From Leptolyngbyaceae cyanobacterium RM1_1_2 (GTDB lineage Bacteria > Cyanobacteriota > Cyanobacteriia > Phormidesmidales > Phormidesmidaceae): a stretch of DNA of 64,000 bases. A program made the position numbers and the translations under genes. The notes under the pieces are model-generated. The model was not told the origin of the DNA. It ran no database searches and worked only from the letters and a program-made list of their open reading frames with translations. The DNA lies in the NCBI GenBank assembly GCA_012032345.1, contig JAAUQI010000013.1, positions 33,552-97,551 on the forward strand, read 5' to 3'. Shown here one piece after another: positions 63,855 through 64,000 of this stretch. Each line of letters starts with the position of its first letter. Position 1 is the stretch's first letter.

Positions 63855-64000
63855 CTACACCAGATGCACCAGTTTCACCAGCATACTCATGACATCGCTG
63901 GGGCCAGGGGTGATGATGAGCTGGCCGTTGGTTAGGCTAAAGAGGTCTGTCCAGCGCAGCATTTCGGCATAGCCTGCCTGAGAGAGCTGGCCCTGGGTGT
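63855..64000 (-). CDS. C-terminal end of an unidentified gene (partial)
   Basis: A minus-strand frame enters from the right edge and ends with TAG at 63857-63855, giving about 48 codons (TQGQLSQAGYAEMLRWTDLF and so on, ending KLVHLV). The pattern WTDLFSLTNGQLIITP is a little like the end of META/HslJ domains, but this is weak. No function is assigned. Confidence 0.5.
   Translation of the reverse strand, partial: TQGQLSQAGYAEMLRWTDLFSLTNGQLIITPGPSDVMSMLVKLVHLV

Overview
The window is chromosomal DNA of a cyanobacterium. The evidence is the very frequent HIP1-type octamer GCGATCGC, an intact alkane-biosynthesis pair (aldehyde-deformylating oxygenase plus acyl-ACP reductase) next to accA, a cyanophycinase, a group-2 sigma factor, a PEP-CTERM protein, pentapeptide/TPR/CHAT proteins, and cyanobacterial families such as DUF928, DUF3611, DUF4230 and DUF6464. 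A Leptolyngbya-like or related lineage is plausible, but the sequence alone does not settle it. I saw no rRNA, tRNA or CRISPR array.

Layout. 1-9.9 kb: the end of an RmlD-like reductase, a VWA/PEP-CTERM surface protein, a 7TM-HD phosphohydrolase (c-di-AMP type), a degenerate ADP-ribosylglycohydrolase-like protein, a peptidoglycan-binding protein, hisF, small unknowns and an orphan ParA-type ATPase. 10.1-27.8 kb: an accessory surface/secretion island with a two-partner-secretion transporter (TpsB), two DUF928 proteins, a 2093-residue TpsA exoprotein with internal repeats, an exported CHAT-TPR caspase-like protease, an exported TPR protein and an exported pentapeptide-repeat protein. 28-47.8 kb: an orphan DUF4157 protein, a cysteine hydrolase, tldD, mtnP, a group-2 sigma factor, hisC, a Ser/Thr kinase split by a frameshift, a CPBP protease, a response-regulator adenylate cyclase, glyS, murD, thiL and an orphan sugar ABC permease. 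48-53 kb: the alkane/fatty-acid block ado-aar-accA-SDR-folE. 53-57 kb: trpF, fmt, cphB and small proteins. 57.4-63.6 kb: a complete trehalose module treZ-treY-treH. The last bases hold the 3' end of another gene.

Most notable. (1) The 10-28 kb island looks like a functional unit: an outer-membrane TpsB transporter, its TpsA cargo, paired DUF928 proteins and an extracytoplasmic caspase-like CHAT protease. Whether the protease processes or senses the exoprotein is an open hypothesis. (2) Three genes (aar, treY and the Ser/Thr kinase) carry a one-base frameshift at a short homopolymer; in aar and treY the family-typical C-terminus is still readable in the next frame. This points to sequencing or assembly indels or very recent mutations. 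(3) A family of CTAG-bounded palindromic elements sharing the core TAGTTAGCGCTTYAGCGCTA sits between genes, and its terminal CTAG often supplies the TAG stop codon of the neighbouring gene; in hisC the last residues are encoded by the element.
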